A stretch of DNA of 64,000 nt from Agrobacterium cavarae (GTDB lineage Bacteria > Pseudomonadota > Alphaproteobacteria > Rhizobiales > Rhizobiaceae): NCBI RefSeq assembly GCF_004310285.1, contig NZ_SISF01000023.1, positions 124,001-188,000 of the forward strand. The letters run 5' to 3'. Position 1 is the stretch's first letter. Each line of letters begins with the position of its first letter. Position numbers and translations under genes: made by a program. Positions 49,933-58,947 of this stretch are shown here, piece by piece. Under the pieces are notes generated by a model that did not search any database, was not told the DNA's origin, and worked only from the letters and a program-made list of their open reading frames with translations.

Positions 49933-51561
49933 TTAAGCGGAGGCCAGTCCGGCTAGCGCTTTGACCAACCCTTGGGTCGAGCTGTCGTGATCGGCCGCAC
50001 TTTCCTTGCCTTCCACCACGGGCAGCAGGCCGGTTGCCAGTTCCTTGCCGAGCTCCACGCCCCACTGGTCGAAGGAATTGATGCGGAAGAGCACGCCTTC
50101 GACGAAGACGCGGTGCTCGTAGAGCGCAATCAGGCGTCCGAGTGCGAAGGGTGTCAGCTTGTCGTAAACGAAGGTGATCGATGGGCGGTTGCCCGTGAAG
50201 ACGCGGTGCGGCGCGATGAAGTCGGCCTTCTTGTCTTCCATGCCCTTGGATGTCAGCTGTGCTTTGGCTTCCGCCAGCGTGCGGCCCTTCATCAGCGCTT
50301 CGGACTGGGCAAGGCAATTGGCGATCAGCAGCTGATGCTGATGGCGCAGTTCCTTCTCGAAGCCGTTGGCGGCGATCATGAACTCGGCGGGAATGATGCT
50401 CGTACCCTGATGGATCAGCTGGTAGAAGGCATGCTGGCCATTGGTGCCGGGTTCGCCCCAGACGACCGGGCCGGATTGGCCGTCTACCGGTGTGCCGTCA
50501 ATGGTCACACCCTTGCCGTTCGATTCCATGTCGAGCTGCTGCAGATAGGCAGGGAAGCGCGACAGCCGCTGGTCATAAGGCAGGATTGCACGCGTCGGGT
50601 AGTTCAACACGTTGCGATGATAAAAGCCGATCAGGCCAAGCAGCATCGGCAGGTTCTGGCGGAACGGCGCCTCGCGGAAATGCTTGTCCATCGCATGCGC
50701 GCCGTCGAGGAACTCGCCGAACTTTTCCGGACCGATGGCGATCATCAGCGGCAGGCCGATGGCGGACCAGATGGAGTAACGTCCGCCAACCCAGTCCCAG
50801 AAACCAAAAATCCGGTCGCTGTCGATGCCGAAGGCGGCGACCTTGTCGAGTGCGGTGGACACTGCGCAGAAGTGATGCTTGACGGCCTCTTCACCCAGCG
50901 CATCGGCAATGAACTTGCGAGCAGTTGCCGCATTCGTCATCGTCTCGATGGTGGTGAAGGTCTTGGAGGCGACGATGAAGAGTGACGTTTCCGGGTTAAT
51001 CAGCTTCAGCGTGTCGGCAATGTGAGCGCCATCGATGTTGGAGACGAAATGCGAGCGGGGACCGTCATGGAAAGGCGCAAGAGCAAGCGTCGCCATGACC
51101 GGGCCAAGATCCGAGCCACCAATGCCAATATTGATGACGTCGGTGATCTTCTTGCCGGTTGCGCCCTTGAGCGAGCCGGAACGGATCGCATCGGCAAACT
51201 TGCCCATGGCGGAAAGAACGTCGTTCACATCCGGCATCACGTCCTTGCCGTCGACGAGTACGGGCGTGTTCGAACGGTTGCGAAGAGCGGTATGGAGAAC
51301 GGCGCGCCCTTCGGTAAAATTGATCTCCTTGCCGGAGAACATCTCTTCGCGCTTTTGCGCCACGCCGCCTTCGGCTGCGAGCTTTTCGAGCAGCGCCAGA
51401 ATGTCGTCATTCACGGCGCATTTGGAGTAATCCATCAAAAGGTCGTCGAAGCGGGCGCTGAAGCGTTCGAAGCGCTCACCATCTGCGGCAAAGGCGCCTC
51501 GAATGTCCGTCGCGTTGGTGCTGGCGGCTGTGGATTTCAGGGTCTCGACGATGGCCTGCAT
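49933..51561 (-). CDS. pgi: Glucose-6-phosphate isomerase
   Basis: This 542-residue enzyme interconverts glucose 6-phosphate and fructose 6-phosphate in the cytosol. Both signatures are visible: [17 protein letters not shown] near residue 140 with the sugar phosphate site, and the C-terminal [10 protein letters not shown] near 500; the catalytic Glu lies in [15 protein letters not shown] and the His in [11 protein letters not shown]. Length is typical of the eukaryote-like long form found in proteobacteria. The gene is alone in its strand between fadD and the carrier operon. Confidence 0.97.
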   Translation of the reverse strand: MQAIVETLKSTAASTNATDIRGAFAADGERFERFSARFDDLLMDYSKCAVNDDILALLEKLAAEGGVAQKREEMFSGKEINFTEGRAVLHTALRNRSNTPVLVDGKDVMPDVNDVLSAMGKFADAIRSGSLKGATGKKITDVINIGIGGSDLGPVMATLALAPFHDGPRSHFVSNIDGAHIADTLKLINPETSLFIVASKTFTTIETMTNAATARKFIADALGEEAVKHHFCAVSTALDKVAAFGIDSDRIFGFWDWVGGRYSIWSAIGLPLMIAIGPEKFGEFLDGAHAMDKHFREAPFRQNLPMLLGLIGFYHRNVLNYPTRAILPYDQRLSRFPAYLQQLDMESNGKGVTIDGTPVDGQSGPVVWGEPGTNGQHAFYQLIHQGTSIIPAEFMIAANGFEKELRHQHQLLIANCLAQSEALMKGRTLAEAKAQLTSKGMEDKKADFIAPHRVFTGNRPSITFVYDKLTPFALGRLIALYEHRVFVEGVLFRINSFDQWGVELGKELATGLLPVVEGKESAADHDSSTQGLVKALAGLASA

Positions 51562-51659
51562 GGAAAGCTCCTCATGCTCCGTGGAAGGATGAGGAAACTA
51601 TTCTTTTTCATCGGGCCAAATCAAGGCGTGTTCGGCTGAATTATTCCAAACGAGGCCAA

Positions 51660-53372
51660 TCAGTTAGCCAGCTTTCTCAGTTCACGGCGCAGGATCTTGC
51701 CGACATTGGTCTTCGGCATTTCTGCGATGAACTCGATATGCTTGGGCCGCTTGTAGTTGGTCAGGCCCTCGGCGCAGAAAGCTTTCAATTCCGCCGCGGT
51801 CAAAGACTGGTCTTTCTTGACCACATAGAGCTTCACCGCTTCGCCGGAATGCTCGTCCGGCACGCCGACAGCCGCACATTCCTGCACACCCGGATGGGCG
51901 GCCGCCACTTCTTCGATCTCATTCGGATAGACATTGAAGCCGGAGACGAGGATCATGTCCTTCTTGCGGTCGACGATCTTGGTGAAGCCGCGTTCATCCA
52001 TAACACCCATGTCGCCGGAGCGGAAGAAACCATCCGGTGTCATGACCTTGGCGGTTTCGTCCGGACGCTGCCAGTAACCCGCCATCACTTGCGGACCGCG
52101 AATGCAGATTTCGCCGACTTCGCGAATCGGAAGGCTGTTGCCGTCATCGTCGCGAATATCGATATCGGTGGACGGAACGGGAAGACCAATCGTGCCGCTA
52201 AAACCGTTTTGATCGAGGCAGTTCACCGTGGCGACCGGCGAGGTCTCCGAAAGGCCGTAACCTTCGCTGATCGCTGTGCCAGTAATCGAGAACCAGCGTT
52301 CGGCCACCGGGCGCTGCACGGCCATACCGCCGCCCAGAACCAGCACCAGTGAGGAAAAGTCCAGCTTGCGGAAATCCTCATTGTTCATCAGCGCGTTGAA
52401 CAGCGTATTGATGCCCGGAAAGACATGCGCCTTGTAGCCCGACAATTCCTTGACGAAGCCGGGAATATCGCGCGGATTGGCAATCAGCAGGTTGTGTCCG
52501 CCAAGCGCAATGCCCATCAGCGAATTCACCGTCAGCGCGAAGATATGATAGAGCGGCAGGGCGCAGACGAAGTTCAGCACCTCGGGCCGGTTCTTTCGGG
52601 CAAAGACCGGCTCCATCCACAGCGCGATCTGCGCCTTGTTGGCCAGAAGGTTGGCATGGGTGAGAATCGCGCCCTTGGAAATGCCCGTCGTGCCGCCGGT
52701 ATATTGCAGAAAGGCGACATCGCTGCGGTCCAGCTTGACGGATTTCAGCGTCGTGTTGCGCGCCTGTTTCAGCACGCTCTTGTAGCTGATCGCCTGTGGA
52801 AGCGCATAAGGAGGAACGAGCTTCTTGACCTTGCGCACCACGAGATTGACGATGTGACCCTTGAAGCCCAGAAGATCGCCCATGGTCGCGACGACCACAT
52901 GCTTCACATCGGTTTTCGGCAGCGCCTGTTGCACCACATGGGCGAAGTTTTCCAGAACGAACAGCGCTTTCGCACCGGAATCCTTCAGCTGGTGTTCGAG
53001 TTCACGTGGGGTATAGAGAGGATTGACATTCACGACGGTCAGGCCAGCGCGCAGGATCGCGTAGGTCGCAACCGGGTTCTGCAAAATATTCGGCATCATC
53101 ACCGCGACGCGGTCACCCTTCTGCAGACCGATGCTTTGCAGCCAGCCGCCAATGGCGCGCGTCTGTTCTTCAAGTTCGCGATAGGTGATGGACTTTCCCA
53201 TGCTGGAAAAAGCCTTGCGATCGGCAAACTGCTTGCAGCTTCGTTCCAGGAGTTCGGCAAGCGATGTGTAGCCGAGATCCGGCAATTCCACCGGTATGCC
53301 TTGCGGATAAGATGCAAGCCATGGCCGCTGCACGGCACGAGGCTCCTGACGAATCGCACTTGTATCGCTCAT
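51660..53372 (-). CDS. fadD: Long-chain fatty acid-CoA ligase
   Basis: This 570-residue AMP-forming synthetase activates fatty acids with ATP and CoA for degradation or lipid synthesis. The AMP-binding motif is FLQYTGGTTGISKGAIL near residue 215, the fatty acyl/ANL core GYGLSETSP near 350, and the hinge/catalytic region GDMGVMDERGFTKIVDRKKDMI followed by the lysine-containing tail (KTNVGKILRRELR). The start at 53372 (MSDTSA) has AGGAAAGCA upstream. It is close to the length of E. coli FadD. Confidence 0.94.
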   Translation of the reverse strand: MSDTSAIRQEPRAVQRPWLASYPQGIPVELPDLGYTSLAELLERSCKQFADRKAFSSMGKSITYRELEEQTRAIGGWLQSIGLQKGDRVAVMMPNILQNPVATYAILRAGLTVVNVNPLYTPRELEHQLKDSGAKALFVLENFAHVVQQALPKTDVKHVVVATMGDLLGFKGHIVNLVVRKVKKLVPPYALPQAISYKSVLKQARNTTLKSVKLDRSDVAFLQYTGGTTGISKGAILTHANLLANKAQIALWMEPVFARKNRPEVLNFVCALPLYHIFALTVNSLMGIALGGHNLLIANPRDIPGFVKELSGYKAHVFPGINTLFNALMNNEDFRKLDFSSLVLVLGGGMAVQRPVAERWFSITGTAISEGYGLSETSPVATVNCLDQNGFSGTIGLPVPSTDIDIRDDDGNSLPIREVGEICIRGPQVMAGYWQRPDETAKVMTPDGFFRSGDMGVMDERGFTKIVDRKKDMILVSGFNVYPNEIEEVAAAHPGVQECAAVGVPDEHSGEAVKLYVVKKDQSLTAAELKAFCAEGLTNYKRPKHIEFIAEMPKTNVGKILRRELRKLAN

Positions 53373-53589
53373 TGCTTTCCTCCCACGCTGCTCCTCGCAA
53401 CCGTCCTCGGCATCCTTATCCATCTGAAGGGTCCTCATCCATCAGATTGTCTGCCGTCCTCGGCCACGAGGGTAGATGATGCTCCCGAAGTCATCCACTC
53501 ACTTCAGCGTAATTAACTCTAACGTAAACGTCAACTCTTCCGCGTCACCAGCCGCATGCTCTTGGAAATTTGCGTTTTGACTTTAATCC

Positions 53590-53604
53590 TGAATTGCGCA
53601 ATCA
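53590..53604. promoter_or_regulatory. Probable RirA (IRO) box upstream of the iron transporter
   Basis: TGA-ATTGCGCAA-TCA fits the IRO box TGA-N9-TCA recognised by the iron regulator RirA in rhizobia and is itself palindromic at the centre (TTGCGCAA). It lies 31 bases before the chosen ATG of the ABC ATPase gene. Confidence 0.65.
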
Positions 53605-53634
53605 ACAAACCGACGTCGATGATGGATGTTTTTG

Positions 53635-54693
53635 ATGACAGAGGTTGCAGCGCTACAACTGAATGGAATCGGCAAGGTCTTTGCCGGCTTGCCCGTTTTG
53701 AAAGATATAGATCTTTCGGTATCGAAGGGTGAGATCATTTGCCTGGTCGGCCGCTCCGGCTGCGGCAAGTCCACGCTGCTGCGCATCATCGCCGGTGTCG
53801 AAACGCCGGACGCGGGCAGCGTGAGTATGAATGGCATCGAGATTGCTGGCCCTTCCCGGTTCGTCGAACCGGAAAAGCGCCGCATCGGCTTCGTCTTTCA
53901 GGATTATGCGCTGTTTCCCCATCTGACCGTCGAGCAGAATGTCGCCTTCGGGCTGAAAGGAATGCCACGAAAAGAGGCGCGCGCGCGCACCGCAGAGATG
54001 CTGGAGCATGTTCGCCTGTCGGATCTTGCCAAACGATATCCGCACACGCTTTCCGGCGGCGAGCAGCAGCGCGTGGCACTCGCCCGCGCCTTGGCCCCGA
54101 AGCCTGAAATTCTGCTGATGGATGAGCCATTCTCGAACCTTGACCGCGGCCTGCGCGACAGCGTGCGCGAAGAAACGATAGGCCTGCTGCGCGCGCTTCA
54201 GACGACCGCGATCATGGTGACGCACGATCCAGAAGAAGCGCTTTCAGCGGGCGACCGCGTCGTTCTCATGCAGTCCGGCCATATCGTCCAGTCGGGAACA
54301 GGCTATGACCTGCACGACCGACCCGTCAGCCGCTATGCAGCCGATTTCTTCTGTGCCTTCAACAAGGTGGAAGGAACGGTCAGAAATGGACATGTGGAAA
54401 CGCCCATTGGCCGGTTCTCCCATGGCGGCGACTTGAAGGAAGGGGCGCCTGCTCTCGTCTATATCCGTCCCGCTGAGATCGAGGTGCAGGGCGACAGCAC
54501 GTCTCACGCCAATCTTCTCTCAGGCCAGGTGTCGGGCCGGATGTTCATGGGCGAGATCGAGCAACTGTCGATCAGCGTTCCGGGTTTGCAGCGGGATCTG
54601 CGCGTGCGCAGCATGAAGCGCACACCGATCGATGTTACGGACGTTCGTCTTGCGGTCGATCCTCGGCAGGTGCTGATATTTACCCAGGATTGA
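53635..54693 (+). CDS. Fe(III) ABC transporter, ATP-binding protein
   Basis: This 352-residue ATPase powers iron import. Walker A is GRSGCGKST, signature LSGGEQQRVALARAL, Walker B ILLMDEPFSNLD, and the H-loop is in VTHDPEEAL. A C-terminal TOBE-like regulatory domain follows from about residue 245. The FbpC/FutC type is indicated by the neighbours. The ATG at 53635 has GGA eight bases upstream; an ATG three codons earlier is possible. The gene is controlled by an upstream IRO box. Confidence 0.9.
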   Translation: MTEVAALQLNGIGKVFAGLPVLKDIDLSVSKGEIICLVGRSGCGKSTLLRIIAGVETPDAGSVSMNGIEIAGPSRFVEPEKRRIGFVFQDYALFPHLTVEQNVAFGLKGMPRKEARARTAEMLEHVRLSDLAKRYPHTLSGGEQQRVALARALAPKPEILLMDEPFSNLDRGLRDSVREETIGLLRALQTTAIMVTHDPEEALSAGDRVVLMQSGHIVQSGTGYDLHDRPVSRYAADFFCAFNKVEGTVRNGHVETPIGRFSHGGDLKEGAPALVYIRPAEIEVQGDSTSHANLLSGQVSGRMFMGEIEQLSISVPGLQRDLRVRSMKRTPIDVTDVRLAVDPRQVLIFTQD

Positions 54694-54774
54694 AATCCGA
54701 AAAATCGCTTCGGAAAATCCGATAATTTTCAACTCAAAGTGAACATTTCGGCTGATCGCCCATCAGATTAAACT

Positions 54775-54789
54775 TGATTTGCATTATCA
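54775..54789. promoter_or_regulatory. Probable RirA (IRO) box before the iron-binding protein gene
   Basis: TGA-TTTGCATTA-TCA fits TGA-N9-TCA and lies 48 bases before the substrate-binding protein ATG. A second independent IRO box in the same locus supports RirA control and a separate promoter for this gene. Confidence 0.65.
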
Positions 54790-54836
54790 TGTATGGTCAG
54801 TGCCTTCGACATCATTCAAGTCCGAAGGGGAGAGAG

Positions 54837-55862
54837 ATGGGTTTTTTCAATACCAAAAATATTGCACTTCTAGCAGGCGTCACCGGAGCGGTTTTTGCAG
54901 GCGCGGCCAATGCTGCGGAAGTCAACATCTACACCACGCGTGAGCCGGCTCTCGTTCAGCCACTGCTGGATGCCTTCAGCAAGGAAAGCGGCGTCAAGGT
55001 CAACACCGTCTTCATGAAGGATGGTCTTGCAGAGCGCGTGCTGAGCGAAGGCGCAAGCTCCCCAGCTGATATTCTGATGACGGTGGATGCCGGCAATCTC
55101 GTCGACCTCGTCGAAAAGGGTGTAACCCAGCCAGTCGAGTCCAAGGTTCTGACCGAGTCCGTTCCCGCAGAACTGCGGGACGCAAAGGGCAACTGGTTCG
55201 CGCTCTCCATGCGTGCCCGCGTTCTTTATGCTGCCAAGGATCTCGACCTGACGACCTTCAACTATGAAGATCTGGCCGATCCGAAGTGGAAGGGCAAGGT
55301 TTGCATTCGCTCTGGCCAGCACCCCTACAACACCGCACTCTTTGCCGATTACATCGCCCATTACGGCGCTGAGAAGACCGAAGCCTGGCTGAAAGGCGTC
55401 AAGGACAACCTGGCCCGCAAGGCCGGCGGTGGCGACCGTGACGTTGCCAAGGACATCCTCGGCGGCATTTGCGATATCGGTCTGGCAAACTCCTACTATG
55501 TCGGCCTGATGCGCTCCGGCAAGGGCGGCGAAGAGCAGGTCAAGTGGGGCGAAGCGATCAAGGTCATTCTCCCGACCTTCAAGGACGGCGGCACCCAGGT
55601 GAACATCTCCGGTGCAGCAGTTGCCAAGAACGCGCCGAACAAGGCCGATGCAGTGAAGCTTCTCGAATACCTCGTCTCCGACGAAGCGCAGAAGATCTAT
55701 GCTGAAGCCAATTTCGAATATCCGGTGAAGCCAGGCGCAGCACTGAACGACGTCGTTGCATCCTTCGGCACGCTGAAGATCGATCCGAAGCCGTTGACGG
55801 AGATCGTCTCCCACCGCAAGCAGGCGAGCCAACTGGCTGACAAGGTCGGCTTCGACAACTAA
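54837..55862 (+). CDS. Fe(III) ABC transporter, periplasmic binding protein
   Basis: This 341-residue protein begins with a signal peptide (ALLAGVTGAVFAGAANA, cut before AEVNIYTTRE) and has the fold of the FutA/FbpA ferric binding proteins: VNIYTTREPALVQPLLDAFSK at the N terminus, the tyrosine pair in LANSYYVGLM and NKADAVKLLEYLVSDEAQ near the end. Such tyrosines bind ferric iron. The GAGAGATGG context gives a ribosome site for the ATG at 54837. It works with the ATPase upstream and the permease downstream. Confidence 0.93.
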   Translation: MGFFNTKNIALLAGVTGAVFAGAANAAEVNIYTTREPALVQPLLDAFSKESGVKVNTVFMKDGLAERVLSEGASSPADILMTVDAGNLVDLVEKGVTQPVESKVLTESVPAELRDAKGNWFALSMRARVLYAAKDLDLTTFNYEDLADPKWKGKVCIRSGQHPYNTALFADYIAHYGAEKTEAWLKGVKDNLARKAGGGDRDVAKDILGGICDIGLANSYYVGLMRSGKGGEEQVKWGEAIKVILPTFKDGGTQVNISGAAVAKNAPNKADAVKLLEYLVSDEAQKIYAEANFEYPVKPGAALNDVVASFGTLKIDPKPLTEIVSHRKQASQLADKVGFDN

Positions 55863-55901
55863 GGCTTTGGCCTCGGATCAGCGATCCGGCATATGCATGA
55901 C

Positions 55902-55928
55902 AAGGCGCCCGTTTCCCGCGGGCGCCTT
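55902..55928 (+). terminator. Hairpin between binding protein and permease genes
   Basis: The stem AAGGCGCCCG / CGGGCGCCTT with a short loop and a CCTTTTT tail can partly end transcription after the binding protein gene, which would give more binding protein than permease. Confidence 0.75.
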
Positions 55929-55980
55929 CACCTTTTTCAGTATATCGATATTTCATGCACGATAAGGCTTGATTACCCGC

Positions 55981-57672
55981 ATGGTTTCAGACACCGCCAG
56001 TCCCACAACGATGAAGGCCAGACCGAGATTCCATGCGAATGTCTGGTGGCTGGTAGCATCGGCGGTGATTGCGGGGCTTGCCCTTCTGCCCGTGGCGGCA
56101 TTGGTGACGGAAGCCATGCAGGGCTCGACGGGGCTGTGGGCACACCTTCGCGATACGGTGCTGGCAACTGCCCTGCCGGACACGCTGATTCTGCTTCTCG
56201 GCGTCGGGATTCTTGCAGGTATTCTGGGTACGGCGTCGGCCTGGCTCGTCGCAGCGCATGATTTTCCAGGGCGCGGCATTCTCGAATGGGCGCTGCTCCT
56301 GCCGCTCGCCATGCCCACCTACATCATGGCTTACGCCTATCTCGATATTCTCCACCCGCTCGGTCCCGTCCAGGGGGCAGTGCGCTGGCTGCTTGGCTAT
56401 TCCAGCCCGCGCGAGTTTCGCCTTCCCGATATTCGCTCCATGACCGGATGCATCCTGCTGCTCGGCTTCGTGCTCTATCCGTATGTCTATATTCCCGTGC
56501 GAGCCATGTTCCTGACCCAGGCCGGCAATCTGCTCGAGGCTGCGCGGCTTTTGGGTACGTCTCGCAGATCGCTTTTCCTGCGGGTCGCCGTTCCCTTGGC
56601 GCGTCCAGCCATCGCCGTGGGCATCAGCCTGACCTTGATGGAAGCCCTGAACGATATCGGCGCATCGGAATTTCTTGGCGTCCGCACCCTGACGGTGTCG
56701 ATCTACACCACCTGGGTGACGAAGTCGGACCTGCCGGGAGCAGCGCAGATTGCCCTTTGCATGCTGGTGCTGGTGGTGGGCCTTGTGGCGCTGGAGCGCT
56801 GGGCGCGGCGCAGGCAGCGCTACGCCCTCTCCGCCCAGAAAAGCAGGACGCTCGAACCGCTGCGGATCGAAGGCGCCTGGGGTTGGCTTGCTTTTGCGCT
56901 CGGCGGCCTGCCGATCCTGATCGGCTTTGCCGGACCCGCCCTCTATCTCATGACGCAGGCCTGGACGCGCTATCAGTTCAGCGGTGTTTCCGCGCGCTTC
57001 CAATCCGAGGCCGTGAACACAATCGTTTTTGCCGGACTTGCCACCCTCGTCACATTGTTTCTGGGACTCGTGGTTGCTTATGCCATGCGCATCGTGCCGG
57101 GCAGGGGGTCCCTATGGTGCTTCCGGCTGGCGACGGTCGGCTATGCTGCGCCCGGAACCGTGATCGCCATCGGCGTGCTGATCGCTCTTGGCGGATTCGA
57201 CAGGTTTGTCGATCAAACCATGCAGAACTGGTTCGGCATCTCCACCGGGCTTCTGCTGATCGGCAGCGGGGCCGCCTTGATCTTTGCCTATACAGCGCGG
57301 TTCCTGACGATCGCCGCAGGCGGGATCGACGCTGGCTTGAGCCGCATTCCTCTCTCCTTCGATCACGCATCGCGCACCTTGGGGCGTGCGCCCGGCGCAA
57401 CCTTCCGCCATGTGCATCTGCCGCTATCCAAGGCGGCCATGGCGGCCGCAGGACTGCTGGTCTTCGTCGATTGCGTCAAGGAGCTACCCGCAACACTGCT
57501 TCTGCGACCATTGAACTTCGAGACTTTCTCGACGCAGCTTTATGGCGAGGCGGCGAGGGGGACCTATGAGGAAGCTTCGATTGCCGCCCTCGCTATCGTG
57601 CTGATCGGTATTCTCCCCGTTATCCTGCTCGCGCGTGTCGGCAAGCCAAAGGCGGCGTCACACGCGATCTGA
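55981..57672 (+). CDS. Fe(III) ABC transporter, fused permease
   Basis: This 563-residue membrane protein carries two binding-protein-dependent transport domains in tandem (FbpB type), each with about six helices. The EAA loops are visible as EAARLLGTSRRSLFLRVAVPLARPAI near residue 190 and DHASRTLGRAPGATFRHVHLPLSKAAM near 465. Together with the ATPase and the binding protein it completes a ferric iron importer. I use the ATG at 55981; a TTG at 55969 is possible. Confidence 0.92.
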   Translation: MVSDTASPTTMKARPRFHANVWWLVASAVIAGLALLPVAALVTEAMQGSTGLWAHLRDTVLATALPDTLILLLGVGILAGILGTASAWLVAAHDFPGRGILEWALLLPLAMPTYIMAYAYLDILHPLGPVQGAVRWLLGYSSPREFRLPDIRSMTGCILLLGFVLYPYVYIPVRAMFLTQAGNLLEAARLLGTSRRSLFLRVAVPLARPAIAVGISLTLMEALNDIGASEFLGVRTLTVSIYTTWVTKSDLPGAAQIALCMLVLVVGLVALERWARRRQRYALSAQKSRTLEPLRIEGAWGWLAFALGGLPILIGFAGPALYLMTQAWTRYQFSGVSARFQSEAVNTIVFAGLATLVTLFLGLVVAYAMRIVPGRGSLWCFRLATVGYAAPGTVIAIGVLIALGGFDRFVDQTMQNWFGISTGLLLIGSGAALIFAYTARFLTIAAGGIDAGLSRIPLSFDHASRTLGRAPGATFRHVHLPLSKAAMAAAGLLVFVDCVKELPATLLLRPLNFETFSTQLYGEAARGTYEEASIAALAIVLIGILPVILLARVGKPKAASHAI

Positions 57673-57781
57673 CATCACCATCTCACGCAAATGCGAGCAC
57701 GCATCCCCGCGCGATCTGGGAACGATTTTTCCGTGATTGGGTTAATTCTCCATCAACGCACTGAAAAGAGGAGATGCAACC

Positions 57782-58174
57782 ATGCTTCACCATGAACCCC
57801 GTGCCGGCCAGGACCCATACGTTCAGGATACTCCAAGCTTCATCGCCAGCGATAAGGTCGAAGGTACGAACGTCTATGGCGCGGACGGCAAGAAGATCGG
57901 CTCGATCGAACGTATCATTCTCGAAAAGCGCGGCGGCCGCGTTGCCTACGCCGTCTTGAGCTTCGGTGGCTTCCTCGGCATCGGCGACGAATACTATCCG
58001 CTGCCCTGGGAAAAGCTCCACTATGATGAAGAGCTTGATGGCTACCGCGTCGATCTGACGAAGGAACAGATCGAAAATGCGCCGCGCTTCGCCGAGCGCG
58101 AAGACGACAGCTGGTATGGCCGCGAGGACCGCAAGGTCTACGATTACTACGGCGTTCCGCCATATTGGATGTAA
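57782..58174 (+). CDS. PRC-barrel domain protein
   Basis: This 130-residue cytosolic protein has a single PRC-barrel (residues about 20-95), with TPSFIASDKVEGTNVYGADGKKIGSIERII at its start, YAVLSFGGFLGIGDEYYPLPWEKL in its middle and an acidic, Tyr-rich tail (YGREDRKVYDYYGVPPYWM). Such proteins are common in rhizobia and stress-related, function not established. The ribosome site GAGGAG precedes the ATG. The terminator just after is its own. Confidence 0.88.
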   Translation: MLHHEPRAGQDPYVQDTPSFIASDKVEGTNVYGADGKKIGSIERIILEKRGGRVAYAVLSFGGFLGIGDEYYPLPWEKLHYDEELDGYRVDLTKEQIENAPRFAEREDDSWYGREDRKVYDYYGVPPYWM

Positions 58175-58188
58175 AACATCACACGCCA

Positions 58189-58210
58189 AACGGCTCCGAA
58201 AGGGGCCGTT
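58189..58210 (+). terminator. Intrinsic terminator of the PRC-barrel gene
   Basis: The imperfect stem AACGGCtCC / GGgGCCGTT with a GAAA loop and T tail lies 15 bases after the stop. Confidence 0.8.
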
Positions 58211-58389
58211 TTTCTGTGCGGGCTAAGCGTAAAGAGGCAGCTGCCGTCGAATGGCTTAGGTGTGGTCACCAAAGTCCCTATTTCCAGAAAGGGACGCCCT
58301 TGAGCCCTGAGTCTTAGCCGTAATACGCCTTGTCCTCGGGCTGAGCCCGGGGACGGCAGAAGGGGGATGACGGGATCTCCGACAGCATA

Positions 58390-58410
58390 AAGGCCGCTCA
58401 GTGCGGCCTT
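58390..58410 (-). terminator. Hairpin overlapping the end of the DUF982 gene
   Basis: AAGGCCGC / GCGGCCTT forms an eight-pair stem with a five-base loop that includes the DUF982 stop codon; on the minus strand it is followed by a few T's. It likely ends that gene. Confidence 0.6.
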
Positions 58411-58643
58411 CGTGTGGTTGCTTCCGAGACTGCGTCTTCAAAGCAGCGACGTGCTTCTTCAGGCGTCTTGCGTCCGTCCAGTGCTGCGCGGCATGCGCTG
58501 CGTGCTCGGACAAAATTCAGCCCACGGGCGTGCGGCCAGTTTTCGGTAAGTAGCGTCAGCGCATCGAAGGGGCCGGAGATCACGTTCCGGCTATTCTTGT
58601 CAAAGATGACTTCGACAGGTTCTGTCCATATGGTCTGCTTCAT
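58398..58643 (-). CDS. DUF982 family small protein
   Basis: This 81-residue protein matches DUF982, a family expanded in rhizobia: WTEPVEVIFDKNSRNVISGPFDALTLL, the invariant ENWPHARG and the C-terminal ACRAALDGRKTPEEARRCFEDA. No catalytic residue is recognised. The ATG at 58643 follows an AGGGAGGTG ribosome site. Function unknown. Confidence 0.85.
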   Translation of the reverse strand: MKQTIWTEPVEVIFDKNSRNVISGPFDALTLLTENWPHARGLNFVRARSACRAALDGRKTPEEARRCFEDAVSEATTRRPH

Positions 58644-58746
58644 TGAACACCTCCCTAACAACCCAAGCTAACGCGTCATGCATTGGCTCGGTTCCCGTTA
58701 GGGAGACTATTCCGATGCGCCCGATTTTACAACCGGGAGCTTAGCG

Positions 58747-58821
58747 TCAACGGAAGCCAAAGAAAGACAGGATCGCAAGAACGATAACGACCAGGCCGAC
58801 GATATAGATGATCTGATTCAT
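58747..58821 (-). CDS. 24-residue membrane miniprotein
   Basis: The frame reads MNQIIYIVGLVVIVLAILSF and four more residues, a single hydrophobic helix. A perfect GGAGG lies six bases before the ATG, which makes translation very likely. Such tiny one-helix proteins are conserved hypotheticals in rhizobia and are easily missed. It lies 126 bases before the start side of DUF982 on the same strand. Confidence 0.75.
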   Translation of the reverse strand: MNQIIYIVGLVVIVLAILSFFGFR

Positions 58822-58947
58822 GGGTTGCCTCCGCTGGGAGCCGGCTGTGCCGGCGCTTCAAATCTGTCACCATAACGTGAAGAAAGGCCGCAAGTTCCCG
58901 AGGAAGGCGTATTTTCGGTTGTGGGCGAGAAAATCGCGTGCGTTGTT

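Noticed and set aside
56286..57569. A 427-codon frame inside the iron permease gene
   Set aside because: Same-strand shadow, Arg/Ser/His-rich and without membrane segments, whereas the real frame encodes a two-domain permease.
57683..58189. Minus-strand frame opposite the PRC-barrel gene
   Set aside because: The plus-strand frame has a ribosome site, a terminator and a recognised domain; the minus frame has none.
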